Part shown: in pieces, positions 11,385 to 22,659 of the stretch
How positions within the stretch are numbered: the stretch's first letter is position 1
Layout of the letters: each line of letters opens with the position of its first letter
NCBI RefSeq assembly: GCF_000315625.1
Contig: NW_005434653.1
Coordinates: 484,386 to 548,385 of the forward strand
DNA length: 64,000 nucleotides
Source of the DNA: Guillardia theta CCMP2712
Taxonomy: Eukaryota > Cryptophyceae > Pyrenomonadales > Geminigeraceae
Reading direction: 5' to 3'
Notes under the pieces: model-generated
Database searches by the model: none
The model's input: only the letters and a program-made list of their open reading frames with translations
What the model was told of the DNA's origin: nothing
Made by a program: the position numbers and the translations under genes

Positions 11385-12096
11385 CTTATTCAGCGTCTGC
11401 GTACGTGCATGCCTACCTGCCTACCCCCTACCTGCCTCTCTCCTCTCCCTTCCTCCTTCTCCTCTGCCATCGTTCGCTTGTCTCTTGATCCCTTCTGACC
11501 ATGTTGGCCCGAACCCAACCAACTCCCCTACCCGGTACCCTACCCCCTCATCCAGGCCTTGCAACCACGGAACTTGGACGGTCCTTCAAATAGAACCCCC
11601 TCTCGGTTGGGACCCCCTAATATCCCTCTTCCCACCCCTACATTCCACATCCACTACACCACCCCGTTATGATCGATCGGAATCAACGGACCTACAGGAT
11701 GCCGCGGCTCAATGGCGAGATGGCGAGAAATTGCAAGAGGGGGGGAGAGGAGAGAGGAGATAAGGGAGGGGAGTGAGGAGGGAAAGAGAGAGGAGAGGAT
11801 GTGGAATGTGAATGAAAGAGGAGATTGCGACAGGGAGTAGGTGAAAAGATTCTTGCAAGGGCATCGAGGCAGCTGCTTTTTCAATTTGAGAGAATCTCCG
11901 ATTTACAAACATTTCAGTCTGAACGAAGCTCAAGGCAAGGCAGGGATGAGAAAAGGACAATGAGTAGTCTCCTTCTCGGTGACATGTTGCTTAGATTAGA
12001 ACATGAATTGTTAGGTTCAGGCAGACGTCAAGATGGTGTGCACGCTTGCATTCTTGTGGTACAGTACAATACAGCAACGACTTACGATTGATTCAG
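11385..12096. other. Non-coding spacer, T/C-rich then A/G-rich
   Basis: 11400-11660 is pyrimidine-rich with CCCGGTACCCTACCCCC and other C-tracts. 11700-11830 is purine-rich (AGGGGGGGAGAGGAGAG). The stretch 11830-12090 probably holds the promoter and 5' leader of the next gene; TTCAG directly before its ATG suggests a 5'-UTR intron. No protein-coding signal is seen. Confidence 0.35.
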
Positions 12097-13067
12097 ATGA
12101 CTGTCAAGCCGGACAATGCAGACCGACAGTTGCCTCAAGGCCAGATCATGCCTGGTAAGCCGCAGAATGCATAACTGAATGGATCAACCTTGATGTCGGT
12201 GTGTATCGATCATGACTATGCTCAGATCTCTATGCTGGAAAGATCAGATCTATCATGAAAAGAAAGGAGGAGAAACTGAACCAGGAGACATCCCAGGCGA
12301 TCAAAGGTATTCCATCGAGACTGTGGGACTGCGTGTGTTGCTGACATGCGATAAAAGACATCAATCAAGAACTCTTGGATGAGGCAGCAGAGGAGGAGCT
12401 AACTCACGGCCCTTTTGTCGACTCCTTCCCGATGATGGTCTGATGTTAATCTGATTGCAACGTTCGTTTCTAACAAGCATGCAGTCTGGTAACTACGGAA
12501 CGCTCATGCAACCCAAGACAGACTCCGCGACTATCGCTGCAAGCGCCAGAGGAAGCGCTGTGACTGGAAAGGTTGGCACGCATCAAAACACTTTTTGCCT
12601 CGCTAAAGGCTTGCAGACCCCAACTGCGTTTCTAAACGGTCAGCCAATCTTCTCCGATGACCCGATGGTACCTTTCCTAGAAAGAGTGCTCCTAGCCTCT
12701 CATGCTCTCACCAGGATCCGTTCGGAGGGACCTTGCAAAACTTCTCATCCAAGGTTACATCAACGATGAACGCTGGAGGGATACCTGCGACGGGTTCAAT
12801 CTCGTTGCCGATATCCTCAAATGTTCCGCTACAGAGCGTCTTCAGGAATCCGCAACCTATGACCTCTCAGTTTGCGTCGTACAATGGAAGAAATCCTCAA
12901 ACTACGGCTCTGGTTTCGCAAGTTCCAAATTACCAGCAAAGTCCACAAATGTTTTCACGGGTATAGGTAACTCTGTGAGATTCTAGTTGTGCTGAACCAT
13001 CTGGCAGGGACCAGGGCTCCGTCAAGAAGTCGTTCGATACTCGGACTTTTCGGGAGATACGTTCTGA
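12097..13067 (+). CDS. Small disordered protein, function unknown
   Basis: No family recognised. Exons close in frame: ATG 12097 (MTVKPDNADRQLPQGQIMP), then DLYAGKIRSIMKRKEEKLNQ, then DINQELLDEAAEEELTHGPF VDSFPMM, then SGNYGTLMQPKTDSATIAAS to PIFSDDPM, then DPFGGTLQNFSSKVTS to SQVPNYQQSPQMFSR, and a last short exon GPGLRQEVVRYSDFSGDTF ending at 13067. Five introns of about 50-75 nt. The N-terminal third is a charged helix. The rest is rich in Ser, Asn, Gln, Thr and Pro, hence probably disordered. No signal peptide or membrane span. Reading through the last donor would stop three codons later, so two C-termini are possible. Confidence 0.55.
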
Positions 13068-13119
13068 AAAAAATGAGTGTGGGACCTATAAAATACAGGA
13101 TGTCACGAAGTATGATAAT

Positions 13120-13194
13120 TCAATCTTTACTCAGAGAGCTGATTTCATCATCGTGTATCAATCTTTACTCAGAGAGCTGATCTCATCGTCGTCC
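13120..13194 (+). repeat. 38-bp tandem duplication
   Basis: Two adjacent copies of a 38-bp unit starting TCAATCTTTACTCAGAGAGC, nearly identical, in the gap between the convergent 3' ends of the small disordered-protein gene and the esterase gene. It has the same period as the unrelated duplication at 11309, which may be coincidence. Confidence 0.8.
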
Positions 13195-13199
13195 CACCT

Positions 13200-15035
13200 T
13201 CACACTGAAATTTTCTCGAGAGATTGACCTCGACTCAAGGTACTCGACCATGACACGACATGGAGAGGCTTCGAGACAAAGTCAGCAAGAGCTTCAGGCT
13301 CTTGGTCCTGCTTGTTGGCCGTCGCGGAGATTCGAAACCGAAACGGGTTGAGAGGAAGTCTGTCTGCTTCCCTGTAGATGATACACTGAGGGTAGTCCTC
13401 CCATCCGTATCTTATCTCGTAGGTCTCCCAATCAGAAGGCAGCGAACTTGCAGCAGCGTACCAGCCCTGTCCTTCAGCAAGAGTCGTGAAGACAGACTCA
13501 GACTGAGAGGCATCGGGAGCGGAATCAGCATCGCCTGCATACTTCCCAAAGAGATGAAACACTCCACTTTCTCGACAACAGTCCCAGCAGGAAGCGGCAT
13601 CAAGAGAGACCATCCTTCCATCATGTGCTCTTGTGCTTACGTTTACCAGCCAGATCACAGAATCTGGCGTTTGTTCTTCCAGAACCCATCGAGAATAATA
13701 TCTCGATATCGTGCCCACCTTCAAGCTCCTCATCGCAGAGCTGTTCCACACTGAGACTGTGATAGAGGTCACCTCCGGAGCAACAGCAGAATCAAGGCTC
13801 CCATGAAAGACACCGATGGCAACTCGTGCCAGCCTCAAGCCGACTTCCTTCTTTCTCCTTGGATGGATTGGACCTAAAGGAGATTCCACGTCTCCCAGAT
13901 CATATGCTGGGACCACGAAGACATTCTCCATCTTTGTAGCAAAAGTCTGCGCCTGACGAATTTCAGGCAGCAGCCCAGCAAAGTTTACATCTGCAGCCAA
14001 TCCAACACTCAGGAATGGAATGCTCGCTCCGTCGTCGGAGAAAACCCTCCTCCAGCCTCGAATCAGACCCGGGAAGAGACAGCGATAGCCTTCGGGATCG
14101 TTGGCGTTGCTTTCTCCTTGATACCAAAGGAATGCTCTCACCGACATAGGGGACAAAGCAGAAATCACGTTAGCAAACAGAACGCCGTCACCCTGTATCG
14201 GTCCAAAACCGTGCGGATGGAAGACATTCATCGGATGGTGCCCTTGGATTTCACTCTTGTTGCAGGATTCCAACTCTTGTCTCGGCATGAAGTACTCTAT
14301 CGGTGTGCCCGCCGTTGCCGATGCTATCAGTCCCACAGGGTGTCCACTGACATTGTGGTACCTCATACCAAAGAAGAGGCACACGCTTGAAAAGTAACAG
14401 TCTCTCCATCCTGTAGCTCCACAAGAAGGGCCGAACACATTCTCTGCAGTCACAAGCCTCCATGAATGCAGCAAGGGAAGTTTGTGCTGCTGAGACGAGG
14501 TTTTAGACGAGAATGGAAACGGATCTGTTGTAAGGATTCTAATCCTAGGGAAATCCCACGAGTATCCATGAATGTCTTCCGGCATCGCGTCCACGACTGA
14601 CATCTGCATATTGCTCTGTCCGCTGCAGAGGAACACGTCCCCGAACAACACATCTCTTAGAGCGATCCTCTCCTCCCCAGCAACCACTTCAATAATGTGC
14701 GGCCCTCCTGGCTCTTGCGGGGCGAGCCGGAGTCTCCACTCCACGTGTCCTCCTCGCTCGGTCTGATGAAGGAGCTCGTGCGGTGATAGCGCTCCGTCCA
14801 TGAAGACTTGGAGTGGGAGAGACTGGAGGGAGACGACACCCCACAGAGAGGCGGAGGCAGGACGAGACTGCAGTACCATGCCGTCTGAGAGGGCCTCAGC
14901 GAACGACAGTTGAGCTGAACCACCTGACCCCGACGAAAATGAGGAGGAGGCAGGGGGATTGAGAGGTTCAGGAGCAGCCTGAAGCTTGAAGCTGAAGAGA
15001 AACAAGATAGCCAAGCTTCTTCGTGGACAAGGCAT
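13200..15035 (-). CDS. SIAE: Sialate O-acetylesterase (SGNH/SASA family), secreted
   Basis: Probable secreted or lysosomal carbohydrate acetylesterase that removes O-acetyl groups, classically from sialic acids; the algal substrate is unknown. A single exon of 611 aa. MPCPRRSLAILFLFSFKLQA is a signal peptide. SGNH blocks are visible: LSDGMVLQSRPASASLWG (N-terminal beta domain), VLFGDVFLCSGQSNMQMSV with the catalytic Ser in GQSNM, ASATAGTPIEYFMPRQELE, RAFLWYQGESNANDPEGYRC, and YDLGDVESPLGPIHPRRK, whose IHPR His is the catalytic one. It is somewhat longer than human SIAE. N-glycosylation-like NVS and NSS sites are present. No intron interrupts it, unlike nearly all its neighbours. Its 5' side abuts a long purine repeat on its own strand. 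Confidence 0.9.
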   Translation of the reverse strand: MPCPRRSLAILFLFSFKLQAAPEPLNPPASSSFSSGSGGSAQLSFAEALSDGMVLQSRPASASLWGVVSLQSLPLQVFMDGALSPHELLHQTERGGHVEWRLRLAPQEPGGPHIIEVVAGEERIALRDVLFGDVFLCSGQSNMQMSVVDAMPEDIHGYSWDFPRIRILTTDPFPFSSKTSSQQHKLPLLHSWRLVTAENVFGPSCGATGWRDCYFSSVCLFFGMRYHNVSGHPVGLIASATAGTPIEYFMPRQELESCNKSEIQGHHPMNVFHPHGFGPIQGDGVLFANVISALSPMSVRAFLWYQGESNANDPEGYRCLFPGLIRGWRRVFSDDGASIPFLSVGLAADVNFAGLLPEIRQAQTFATKMENVFVVPAYDLGDVESPLGPIHPRRKKEVGLRLARVAIGVFHGSLDSAVAPEVTSITVSVWNSSAMRSLKVGTISRYYSRWVLEEQTPDSVIWLVNVSTRAHDGRMVSLDAASCWDCCRESGVFHLFGKYAGDADSAPDASQSESVFTTLAEGQGWYAAASSLPSDWETYEIRYGWEDYPQCIIYREADRLPLNPFRFRISATANKQDQEPEALADFVSKPLHVVSWSSTLSRGQSLEKISV

Positions 15036-15126
15036 TCCGATTACCTCGCTTCTGATGATCTAGCACTTGCTGCCCTCTTTCAACTCCCCTCTTCTCTCAT
15101 ATAGTCCTCTCCTCCCCTTGTCCTGT

Positions 15127-15300
15127 CTTGTCCTGTCTTGTCCTCCTCTCCTCTCCTGTCTTGTCCTCCTCTCCTCTCTCTCTTACCTCTCTCTTACCTC
15201 TCCTCTCCTCTCCTCTCCTCTCCTCTCCTCTCCTCTCCTCTCCTCTCCTCTCCTCTCCTCTCCTCTCCTCTCCTCTCCTTTCCTCTCCTCTCCTCTCCTC
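15127..15300 (+). repeat. (TCCTC)n purine:pyrimidine microsatellite
   Basis: About 100 nt of near-perfect CTCCT pentamers (15198-15300), preceded by degenerate TGTCCT/CTCTC copies. It lies just upstream of the esterase start. The mirror-symmetric purine:pyrimidine sequence is capable of triplex formation. Ser/Pro/Leu-rich open frames here are artefacts of the repeat. Confidence 0.95.
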
Positions 15301-16050
15301 ACAGGAGCCACAAAGATCAGGAGGACAGCAAAACACTGCAAGCAGTGTCGATTTTCTGTCCTCATTCCTGCACAAACCCGCCTCAAATTGTACATTGAAG
15401 GGTGGGTGACAATAATACCGGTACTTTTAATACAATATTTGTGTCTTAGGATAGGGTACTAGGTAAAATTTTCCTCAATTGTAGGGGTGGTCCAACTTGG
15501 TATTTGTGCTCTATGCTGGGGAGAGATGGCTAGCTAGTTTATGAAGGGCGGGTGGGAGGGTGGGAGGAGAGAGAGGAGGGAGAGGAGGAAGGAGGAAGGA
15601 TGCAGAAAGACAGGATGTTGTCTTGTAGATGACCCGATCAAACGGTAACAAGGAGACCAGGAGAACAAGATGCCGGGGATGTTTACAGTCGAGCGGGGAA
15701 CAGGGGGAGGGGCTGCTTAGCAGTGGCTGAGTTAAGCTGCAACAAGATGAAAACGAGGCGGTGAGAAGAGGAGAACTCAAGCGAGAGCTTGAAGTAGACT
15801 CGATGAACCAACCTACGAGTGCAAGGAGGTATGATAGGCAATCAGGGTTGTTAGAGTCGTAATTGGGACAAATACTGCATTCCATCGGCATCATCGCTTG
15901 ACGCGAATTTGCAGGAATCTTCGACTCACGTTTGATATGATCATTATTGTACTTACGACTTAAGTCCATGTTCACTATCGTGGATGCGCTTGTGATCTTT
16001 CGACCCGTACCTTAAGGATGGAGTGAAAGGTAGTAGTGCTTCTCAGAGAG
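15301..16050. other. Non-coding spacer
   Basis: Contains GGGTGGGTGACAATAATACCGG and GGATAGGGTACTAGG, i.e. the C/G-tract texture seen elsewhere, then purine-rich 15550-15610. 15870-16050 is the likely promoter and 5' leader of the PDZ-PX gene. No convincing CDS. Confidence 0.35.
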
Positions 16051-18867
16051 ATGGGCTCTTTTGGAGCATGGCTAGCAAGGAACCCCCTCCAACAGTCGTC
16101 AGAGAGCATGTAAGTGTGTCGCGCTGGCCTCATGCAGGAAACGCTCTCACCGTTCGCTGAGTGTATCCTTGTTGCTGAGCAGAAGCAACAAGAGCCCAGG
16201 TATTCGCGTAACGGTCGAGGAACGAACCGGATTCGTCACGATCGCGGAGCTTGAGGGAGGAACTTCAGCATGGCATAGGTGAGATTTGTATGGTTTCAAT
16301 CTTTCTCCTCTCCTCTCCTCTCCTCTCCTCTCCTCTCCTCTCCTCTCCTCTCCTCTCCTTTCTCTTCGCTTCTCCCTTCTCCCTGCTACTCTCGTTTGCT
16401 CCACTCACTCTCACTATCAGTCCTCTCAACATCGGTGATCGGATCACACATGTCGGCACGCAGTCGGTGAAGGGGAAGACCAAGAAACAGATTCACGAGA
16501 TGCTGTGCGGAGTCGAAGGCTCTTCGGTGGAAGTGCGTGTTGATGTGAGGCAGAAAGGGAGCGAGAATGTCTCAGGGCTGTGCCAGACCCGGAAGAATGT
16601 GCAGAGGGTCGTGAAGCTAGTGAGGGGAGCTGTTGTGCATGACGATGCGGCCAACGAGAAAGAATCTTGCACCCTGCAGGTCCAGGTGAACGAGACGCAG
16701 AACTGTTCAGGTTCGCTCAACCTGGGCCTCCTGTGCATGCCTACCGAGCACATCATCTACATCTTCAAGCTTCAGAAGTCCGGGTTCAGCTGGGAGGTCC
16801 AGAAGCGTTTCTCTGACTTCCTCGCGTTTGACACGAAGCTGAGGGCGAAGTTTGGCAACAAGAAGCTGGACTTGTTGCTGGCCGAGAGCAAACTACCTGG
16901 GAAAGCGTTTCTTGACAAGGCCTCTCAAGGGCTGATCACGAAGCGCAAGAGGCGTCTGGAAGAGTACATTCTAGCGCTTGCAAGCCATCGAGCGATCTCT
17001 CGAGACGATTTGTTCATGAACTTCCTACAGTTTCCAGACGATCTTTACTCTCCCCAACCTGCAACCAGCGCAGGACAAGACCTTCAGAGCTGGGAGCAGG
17101 AAAGTTGGGACGAGGAGATTGAAGGAGATCCGTCGGCTGGGAGCAAGGGGCAGGGGGACGGGGCTCAGGGAAAGCGAGTGAGGGAGGTGAGGGCGGAGGT
17201 GGTGGACTTGGACTCTCTTGGAAATCGTTTCGACATCTTTTCGCACGTCACCATCCGCAACGCAGCGGAGATGCTGGAGAAGGCAAGTGCGAGCCAGGTG
17301 CAACATGAGATCTTTGGGCACTGCAAGATCTTCATCCTCGACCACTTTGAAGCTGTCTCGCGCAGCGAGGGCTTTCTCTTTCTCCCTGAAAATCTGCTGA
17401 AGGAGATCCTGGCCAGCGACAAGCTCCGAGCCAAGGAGGAGATCGTGTATGAGTCCGTGCTGAGCTGGATGCAGGCGCAGAAGAGGAGGGAGGGAAACAA
17501 CCCCAGGAGAGGGGACGCGGCGTACTCATCGAGAGCGCATGACGACTTGCTGCGTCTCGTCCGGTTTCCTCTCATGCCGTCCGAGACTCTCGTCCTCCGC
17601 GTCCTCCATGGCAAGGAAGCAGAAACATTGAGTCTCCTGCGCGACCTGGCGACTGAGGCCGTCACCTTGCAGGCCGTCCCTGCGCACCTGAGAGATCGAG
17701 TCAAGCTCAAGTTTCTCACCCCCTCGCAGTGCATGCGGAGGACACCAAAGATCTCTCTCGAGAAGCTCGCAGCTGGCCCCTCCGGTCCTCCTTCCCATCC
17801 CTCCAGCGCCAGACCCGCCGTCAATGCTGTCGACCACAGCTCCCAACATGCTGGCTCAATGAGCGAGAGGATCGTGGGTGAGCAGAGGAGGAGGAGGAGG
17901 AAGATGGGAAAACTGGCGATGGAGGTGGTCAAGAAGGACCTCGTCGCTCATATCGTGTCTGTAGGTAACAAGTCCCTTCTTGACGATCAGCGGACTCAGG
18001 GGCCGACCTCCTCCTCTGCTTCTCATGCGAACGCATTTTATGGCCGCTCGAAGACAAAAGAAGTGACCAGGATGGTGACAGACAGAGAGCAGCCGAGTGT
18101 GCGAGGCGGAAAGGAAGAGAAGGCGGAAGTGCAGACGGTTCCTATCGAGTGGTCGTGAGGATTTTCGTGTCTGACAAATTCTCTGTAGCAGCACGATGGC
18201 TCAGTCGGACAAGAGACCATCAAGAAGGTGAAGTGGACGTGCTTGCAGTTGGTCATGAGAGCTTGTTTGTGTGCTGATTTAGCGTCAGAAGCTGGTGTCG
18301 CTGCAAACACTTTCCGAGCGCAACGACCTGTACCTCAAGGTAAGCGATGTTTTCTCCTCCTGCTCCTCCTCGTCGTTCCTGCTCCTCCTCCCCTGCTCTT
18401 CCTAAGTTCCTACCAGCGGCTAGTGGAGAGCGGGCTGGTCGACGACTCGCATCCGTCGCTGTCAACCAGGTAGGAAGGAAGCCTGGGGGATGATGGCTGA
18501 CCGTGACCAGGAGGCTCTTCCATGAAACTCGGCAGGGCGAGCAGCAGGAGGCGAGTGGAGGAAGAGCGAGGCTGTCGGAGGACGTCGCGCAGTCGCTCAT
18601 CGACCTTGATCTGATCCACAAGTGAAGCTCGCTCAGCTCCTGCGATGATCGACCGTTGTAGTGACTCTCGGCAGGCACCGGCACCGGCCCGAGGACACGA
18701 GGCTGCCGAGGTGCGCGAGTTGGGAGTGCCCGATGGAGGTTGTGCTCCCTGATCATGACAACAGGAGCACTCCAGCCAAGACGGTCAACCTCATGTGGGA
18801 GGGGGATGAGAAGCTCTTTGACGAGAGTGAAGACTCAAGAGCAGCAGTGAGTCGTTCTTACACATGA
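16051..18867 (+). CDS. PDZ-PX-BACK domain protein, sorting-nexin-like
   Basis: Predicted phosphoinositide-binding trafficking adaptor of 789 aa. Eight exons close perfectly in phase: 16051-16109, 16138-16278, 16421-18137, 18189-18227, 18283-18339, 18417-18469, 18511-18621, 18675-18867. The PDZ domain (about residues 35-105) is split by intron 2: SNKSPGIRVTVEERTGFVTI, then LNIGDRITHVGTQSVKGKTK and EMLCGVEGSSVEVRV. The PX domain (about 170-275) has IYIFKLQKSGFSWEVQKRFS DF, LLAESKLPGK and KRRLEEYILALASH. A BACK-type helical domain (about 340-460) follows: ASQVQHEIFGHCKIFILDHF, FLFLPENLLKEILASDKLRA, EEIVYESVLSWM. The C-terminus has charged helical segments. PDZ-PX is known from SNX27, which carries a FERM-like module; here BACK takes that place without BTB or Kelch. 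Domain calls are by eye; BACK is the least certain. Confidence 0.82.
16305..16360 (+). repeat. (TCCTC)n microsatellite inside the PDZ gene intron
   Basis: About 55 nt of CTCCT pentamers within the intron 16279-16420 that splits the PDZ domain. Read through without splicing, it would insert a Ser/Leu/Pro stretch into the domain. Repeat length could affect splicing (inference). Confidence 0.95.
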
Positions 18868-19879
18868 CGTCAACTCTCCTCCTCCTTCTGACTTCACCTT
18901 GACTTCACCTTTCCCCTGTTACCTGCACTTCTCACTTCCTTGTTGCTCTTCTCCTCCTCTTCACTGTCATGACCTCGTCTCTGATGGCCTCTCCTCCACT
19001 CCCTCCTACCACATACCTGTTGTGCCGAACTTGATTTGACATTTTTCTGCCCCCCCCTCCCCCCCCCCCGCCTCCTTTCTCCATTGTCTCCCTCCTCCCC
19101 GCCTACCTTGTGTTTGATGTACAGCACGTTGTCATTTGAGACACTTCTTCCTCCGTGATTTTCCCTGTTTGCTGTCAATCCATCAACACTGTTCCATTAA
19201 ATGTCTTTTTACCTCCTTCCACGTCTCCTGTCTCGCTTCCCTTTGTTTTATCTTGTCAGTCTGAAGAGGTTTCAACGACCAGTTGCATAGAGACGATTCG
19301 TGCATTGGCCGAACGCTCTGTCATCTGAACGTTGTTGTTCCGGGGGATGTCTGAATGATTCATGTGCATGTCTTCACAATCTTGGTAACAAGGTGGACAG
19401 GAGATTCAGGAGATTTGGAAACGAACGTTTGCTCGCCCGCCAACACCGCAAGAACTAGATCGTGTTGTAATCTAATACAGGTGATTTCCCGACCGTCGAT
19501 GACACTGAGCGGGTTAAGAACTTCACCCTCGCATGAAGAGGGGAAGGGACAGAACAGACAAGTTACAAGCAGTTCCTCCATGCAACCAAGAAGCAGAGGC
19601 GTCAGGAGTTTTAGGAACGACAAACTGAGAGGATAGAAAGGAACCTCCTGCTGTTTACAGAGCTTCTACGTGAATTCATGTTGAAGAATAGACTATCTCC
19701 TAGCAGTTGAGATATCCCTCCCAGTTCCCTAATGTAGATTACCCTTAGACATCTGCTCTACATCGCCTCTCTGATCTAGCTATCCTCCTATGTTGAATCC
19801 AACATCCTGTACAACCAGAACCGAGCCTTGACTTTATGTTGTTTTATTCCGCGTAACGTTGTCAGTGCATCAGGGTCGT
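18868..19879. other. Intergenic spacer between convergent genes
   Basis: 3' flank of the PDZ-PX gene and of the light-harvesting gene. Pyrimidine-rich with a poly-C run (19050-19070), then mixed sequence. No CDS, RNA gene or repeat family recognised. Confidence 0.4.
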
Positions 19880-21199
19880 TTACTTGCCGGTGATCAGCTC
19901 GATGGGTCCCTTGCCGGTGATGAAGTAATGGTGGATCTGAACTCACTGTCAGCAGCTGTGACCAAAGATTCTTGCAACTCACAATTCCAGAGAAGGCGAT
20001 CATGGCAAGGCGGCCGTTCTTGATCTCAGCAAGCTCAAGGCGAGCCCTGTCTCCTCCCTGACCCACCAAAGTCAGCACCCGCCTCCCCCATCTCTTCCCC
20101 TCCTCTCACCTTTCCGAGGCCGAGAGGATCAAATCCGAAGTCACCGGGCTTGCGTCCGGATCCCTGCAAGAGCCTGTCAGCCAGGCTGTGAAAGGGGTTG
20201 ACTGTCAAGACACCTGGAGCATCTGGATGACGGCGGCAGTGCTGATAGCCTCGAAGGATCCCAACCAGAACAGCATCTGGCCCATGGTGCCGGTCTTGAG
20301 GGCAGCGTCGTGGAGCTTGGTCAGCTTGAGGTCGCTGCTGTAAACCTGTAGCCCCACGGTCATTTACGCTTCTTCTTGGCTATCTAGCTCACAGTCTCGG
20401 CCCCAGGGAAGCGGAAGAGATCCTGCGCGATGCATCCAGCAACGGCGAGCATAGCAACACGGCAGTGCTTGAGCTCAGCCTCGCGCAACCACTTGATCTG
20501 TCACCGACGTCGTCAGCCCCTGATGTTGTCTCAACCTCTTAAGCTCACGTCGAGCCATCCGGAGATGGTGAGCGGGTCAAAGCCAACGTCTCCAGCCCAG
20601 GTTCCTGCACACACGTTGAGCGATCTCGCTGCAGGTCCTCTGCTGCTGTCACCATCGAAGGCTGGGGTGTTGGGGCGTCCGGCGAAAGGGATGGCAGTGA
20701 CACCCTTGCCCTGGATCTTTCCATCACCAAAGAGCTGCATGCTGATGCCAGCATTGCCCGCACGGCCTGTACAAGAACGTGTTAGATCGCATATCTTTGG
20801 ATGATAGAATACGGGCTTTAAGATGTGAACAACGACCAAACTCGACAAGAGTTTGTAAAGCGAACTACGGGACATCGAAGGACAAGAATGAGGACATGGT
20901 GACAAGCAACATGAGATAAGACACTAGTCTTGCATTCAATCCCATTGATTAGATATTTTACGTCTCGATCTTCGTGCATCCATGCCGATCGAAGAAGATA
21001 CATGATGATCCACAGTGACAACGACAACAAGGGTTCGCGGCACGAAATGACAACAAGGCATAGACTGAATCGAGTGCGAGACAGGGTGGGAGGAGGAGAG
21101 AGGAGAGGAGAGGTACTTACGAGTAGCTGGGAGGAGAGAGGAAGGAGCGAAGGCAGAGGCCGAGGCTGCGACAGCCGCAAGGAGGAGCACGCGGAGCAT
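19880..21199 (-). CDS. Chlorophyll a/c-type light-harvesting protein, plastid
   Basis: Thylakoid antenna protein of 239 aa. Seven exons on the minus strand close in phase: 21199-21121, 20766-20549, 20497-20393, 20345-20214, 20163-20110, 20057-19983, 19936-19880. The leader [20 protein letters not shown] is an ER signal with ASA|F, then a short transit peptide, typical of complex red plastids. Mature protein: helix 1 [16 protein letters not shown] with the Glu/Arg-type chlorophyll-binding motif, helix 2 [18 protein letters not shown], helix 3 [18 protein letters not shown]; the spacers carry [10 protein letters not shown] and [13 protein letters not shown]. It ends with GPIELITGK and TAA at 19880. 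This matches cryptophyte chlorophyll a/c (Lhcr-like) antennae, which work with lumenal phycobiliproteins. The closely named subclass cannot be settled by eye. Confidence 0.95.
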
Positions 21200-22457
21200 G
21201 GCGGTGAGTGAACCAAAGGGAGGTGCCTCTCTACAAACACTGGGGTGGGGATTCCGTTTACCAATAAAAATAGTTTTAATTCACTACGAGGCATGCTGTG
21301 ATTTATCTGATGTTCATACTAATTCAATCGGAAAACTATTTTTCTTATACAAATATCAAAAACTATTTTGTTTGAAGCAATAGACTATTCGAATGACAGG
21401 TAATTTTGTTTGTATATCTTTTTTACAAATAAGTTTTTATAATTCTACCAAAAAGTGACTACAATGGATCCCTACCACCTTCGTTTTTCCCTATCAAACC
21501 CACTATACCTCCTCCTTCTTTATCATAGTCTCCCAGTCAGAAAATGATGATAGTCCATACCCAGAGCTGGTGGCTTCAGTGTGTTGTTTTAAAATATAAT
21601 ACAGAATGGTCAACGCGAACTATAAGTATTCTTGCTCAATTGTTTTCTTCATTTCGATAAAAATAGATTTTGCAAACGATTTGTTATTTTGAAAATTCAA
21701 ACTTTACAAACAAATATTCGAAAATATATCAAAAATGTGCTAGAAAATGCCCTCGCTGCGAAAGGTAATGACCCACCCTACCGTCTGCCTATTTGTGATG
21801 CGTTTCTTATACCATGAGGACTTCACTCAAATTTGTTACGACAATAGAAAGAACCACATCCCCCCTCATCCCACAACCTGGGCGACTGGCTGGCTGGCTG
21901 GGTGACAGCAGGCTCATCGTGTATGAGGGTGATGAGTTGCTCTCAGAGCCCGCCCCGGGCCCGCCGGCGTTCCGAGGCTGAGCGCCGGGCCGCACGGTCC
22001 CGGGCTCCCGGCCCCGGCAGACAGATGCCCTGCCCGAGCCTTCCAGGCTGCCAGCCTCAGTGCCCGGTCGTGGATTCGAACTTCGGAAGGCACTGCGCGC
22101 AGCCTGATACTGAGGATCATCCGAGGGGCGGCCCGGCGGCGACGGCGCTGTGAGACTGAGATCAAGTTCCGCCGGGCCCGGGCCCGGCGCCCGGGCCAGA
22201 CTCATGAGGGGGATGAATTTGCAGTTTGTGGTTTCTCAGCAAGTGGAGGAAGGTAGTTGAGCGAGGGAGGAGGGATGGCAGCGAGGGAGGAGGGAGAGGA
22301 GAAAGAAGCCCCACAAGACAAGGAAAGATCGAGATACTCTGATCTTGTCCACCTGGTCAGATCAAGATGCCTGGAGTCTTCTGACGTCTGATCGACCTTG
22401 TTTGTTGGATTGCTTTGTTGGAGACATGGGCTGATTCGAAGGTTTGAGCAGGACAAA
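21200..22457. other. Non-coding region: AT-rich stretch and GC island 4
   Basis: 21240-21760 is AT-rich with TACCACC/CCCACTATACC tracts. 21945-22200 is a GC island with CCCGCCCCGGGCCCGCCGG and CCGGGCCCGGGCCCGGCGCC. 22230-22320 is purine-rich. It separates the divergent light-harvesting and PARP-fusion genes. Nothing else recognised. Confidence 0.45.
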
Positions 22458-22659
22458 ATGTCGTTGGAAATCTTCGTTCTTGTGGTGAAGATCAATCTAT
22501 TCAATCTTCAGCATCGTTTGAAACTAAGGTCTTCTCAGGCCTTGGCCATTTTTTCTCTCCTTTGGTTTTTCGGGCTATCATCGCAAGTACCGGTAGATCA
22601 TTGTTGTCCTCGTTGGTTTTGCTCACTTGGCATGCATGGTCTCTTGATACCAGCGGAAG

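Noticed and set aside
15067-15462. Long Ser/Pro/Leu-rich open frames and their Glu/Arg-rich antisense partners
   Set aside because: Produced by the (TCCTC)n repeat, which lacks stops in every frame; no start, splice or domain support.
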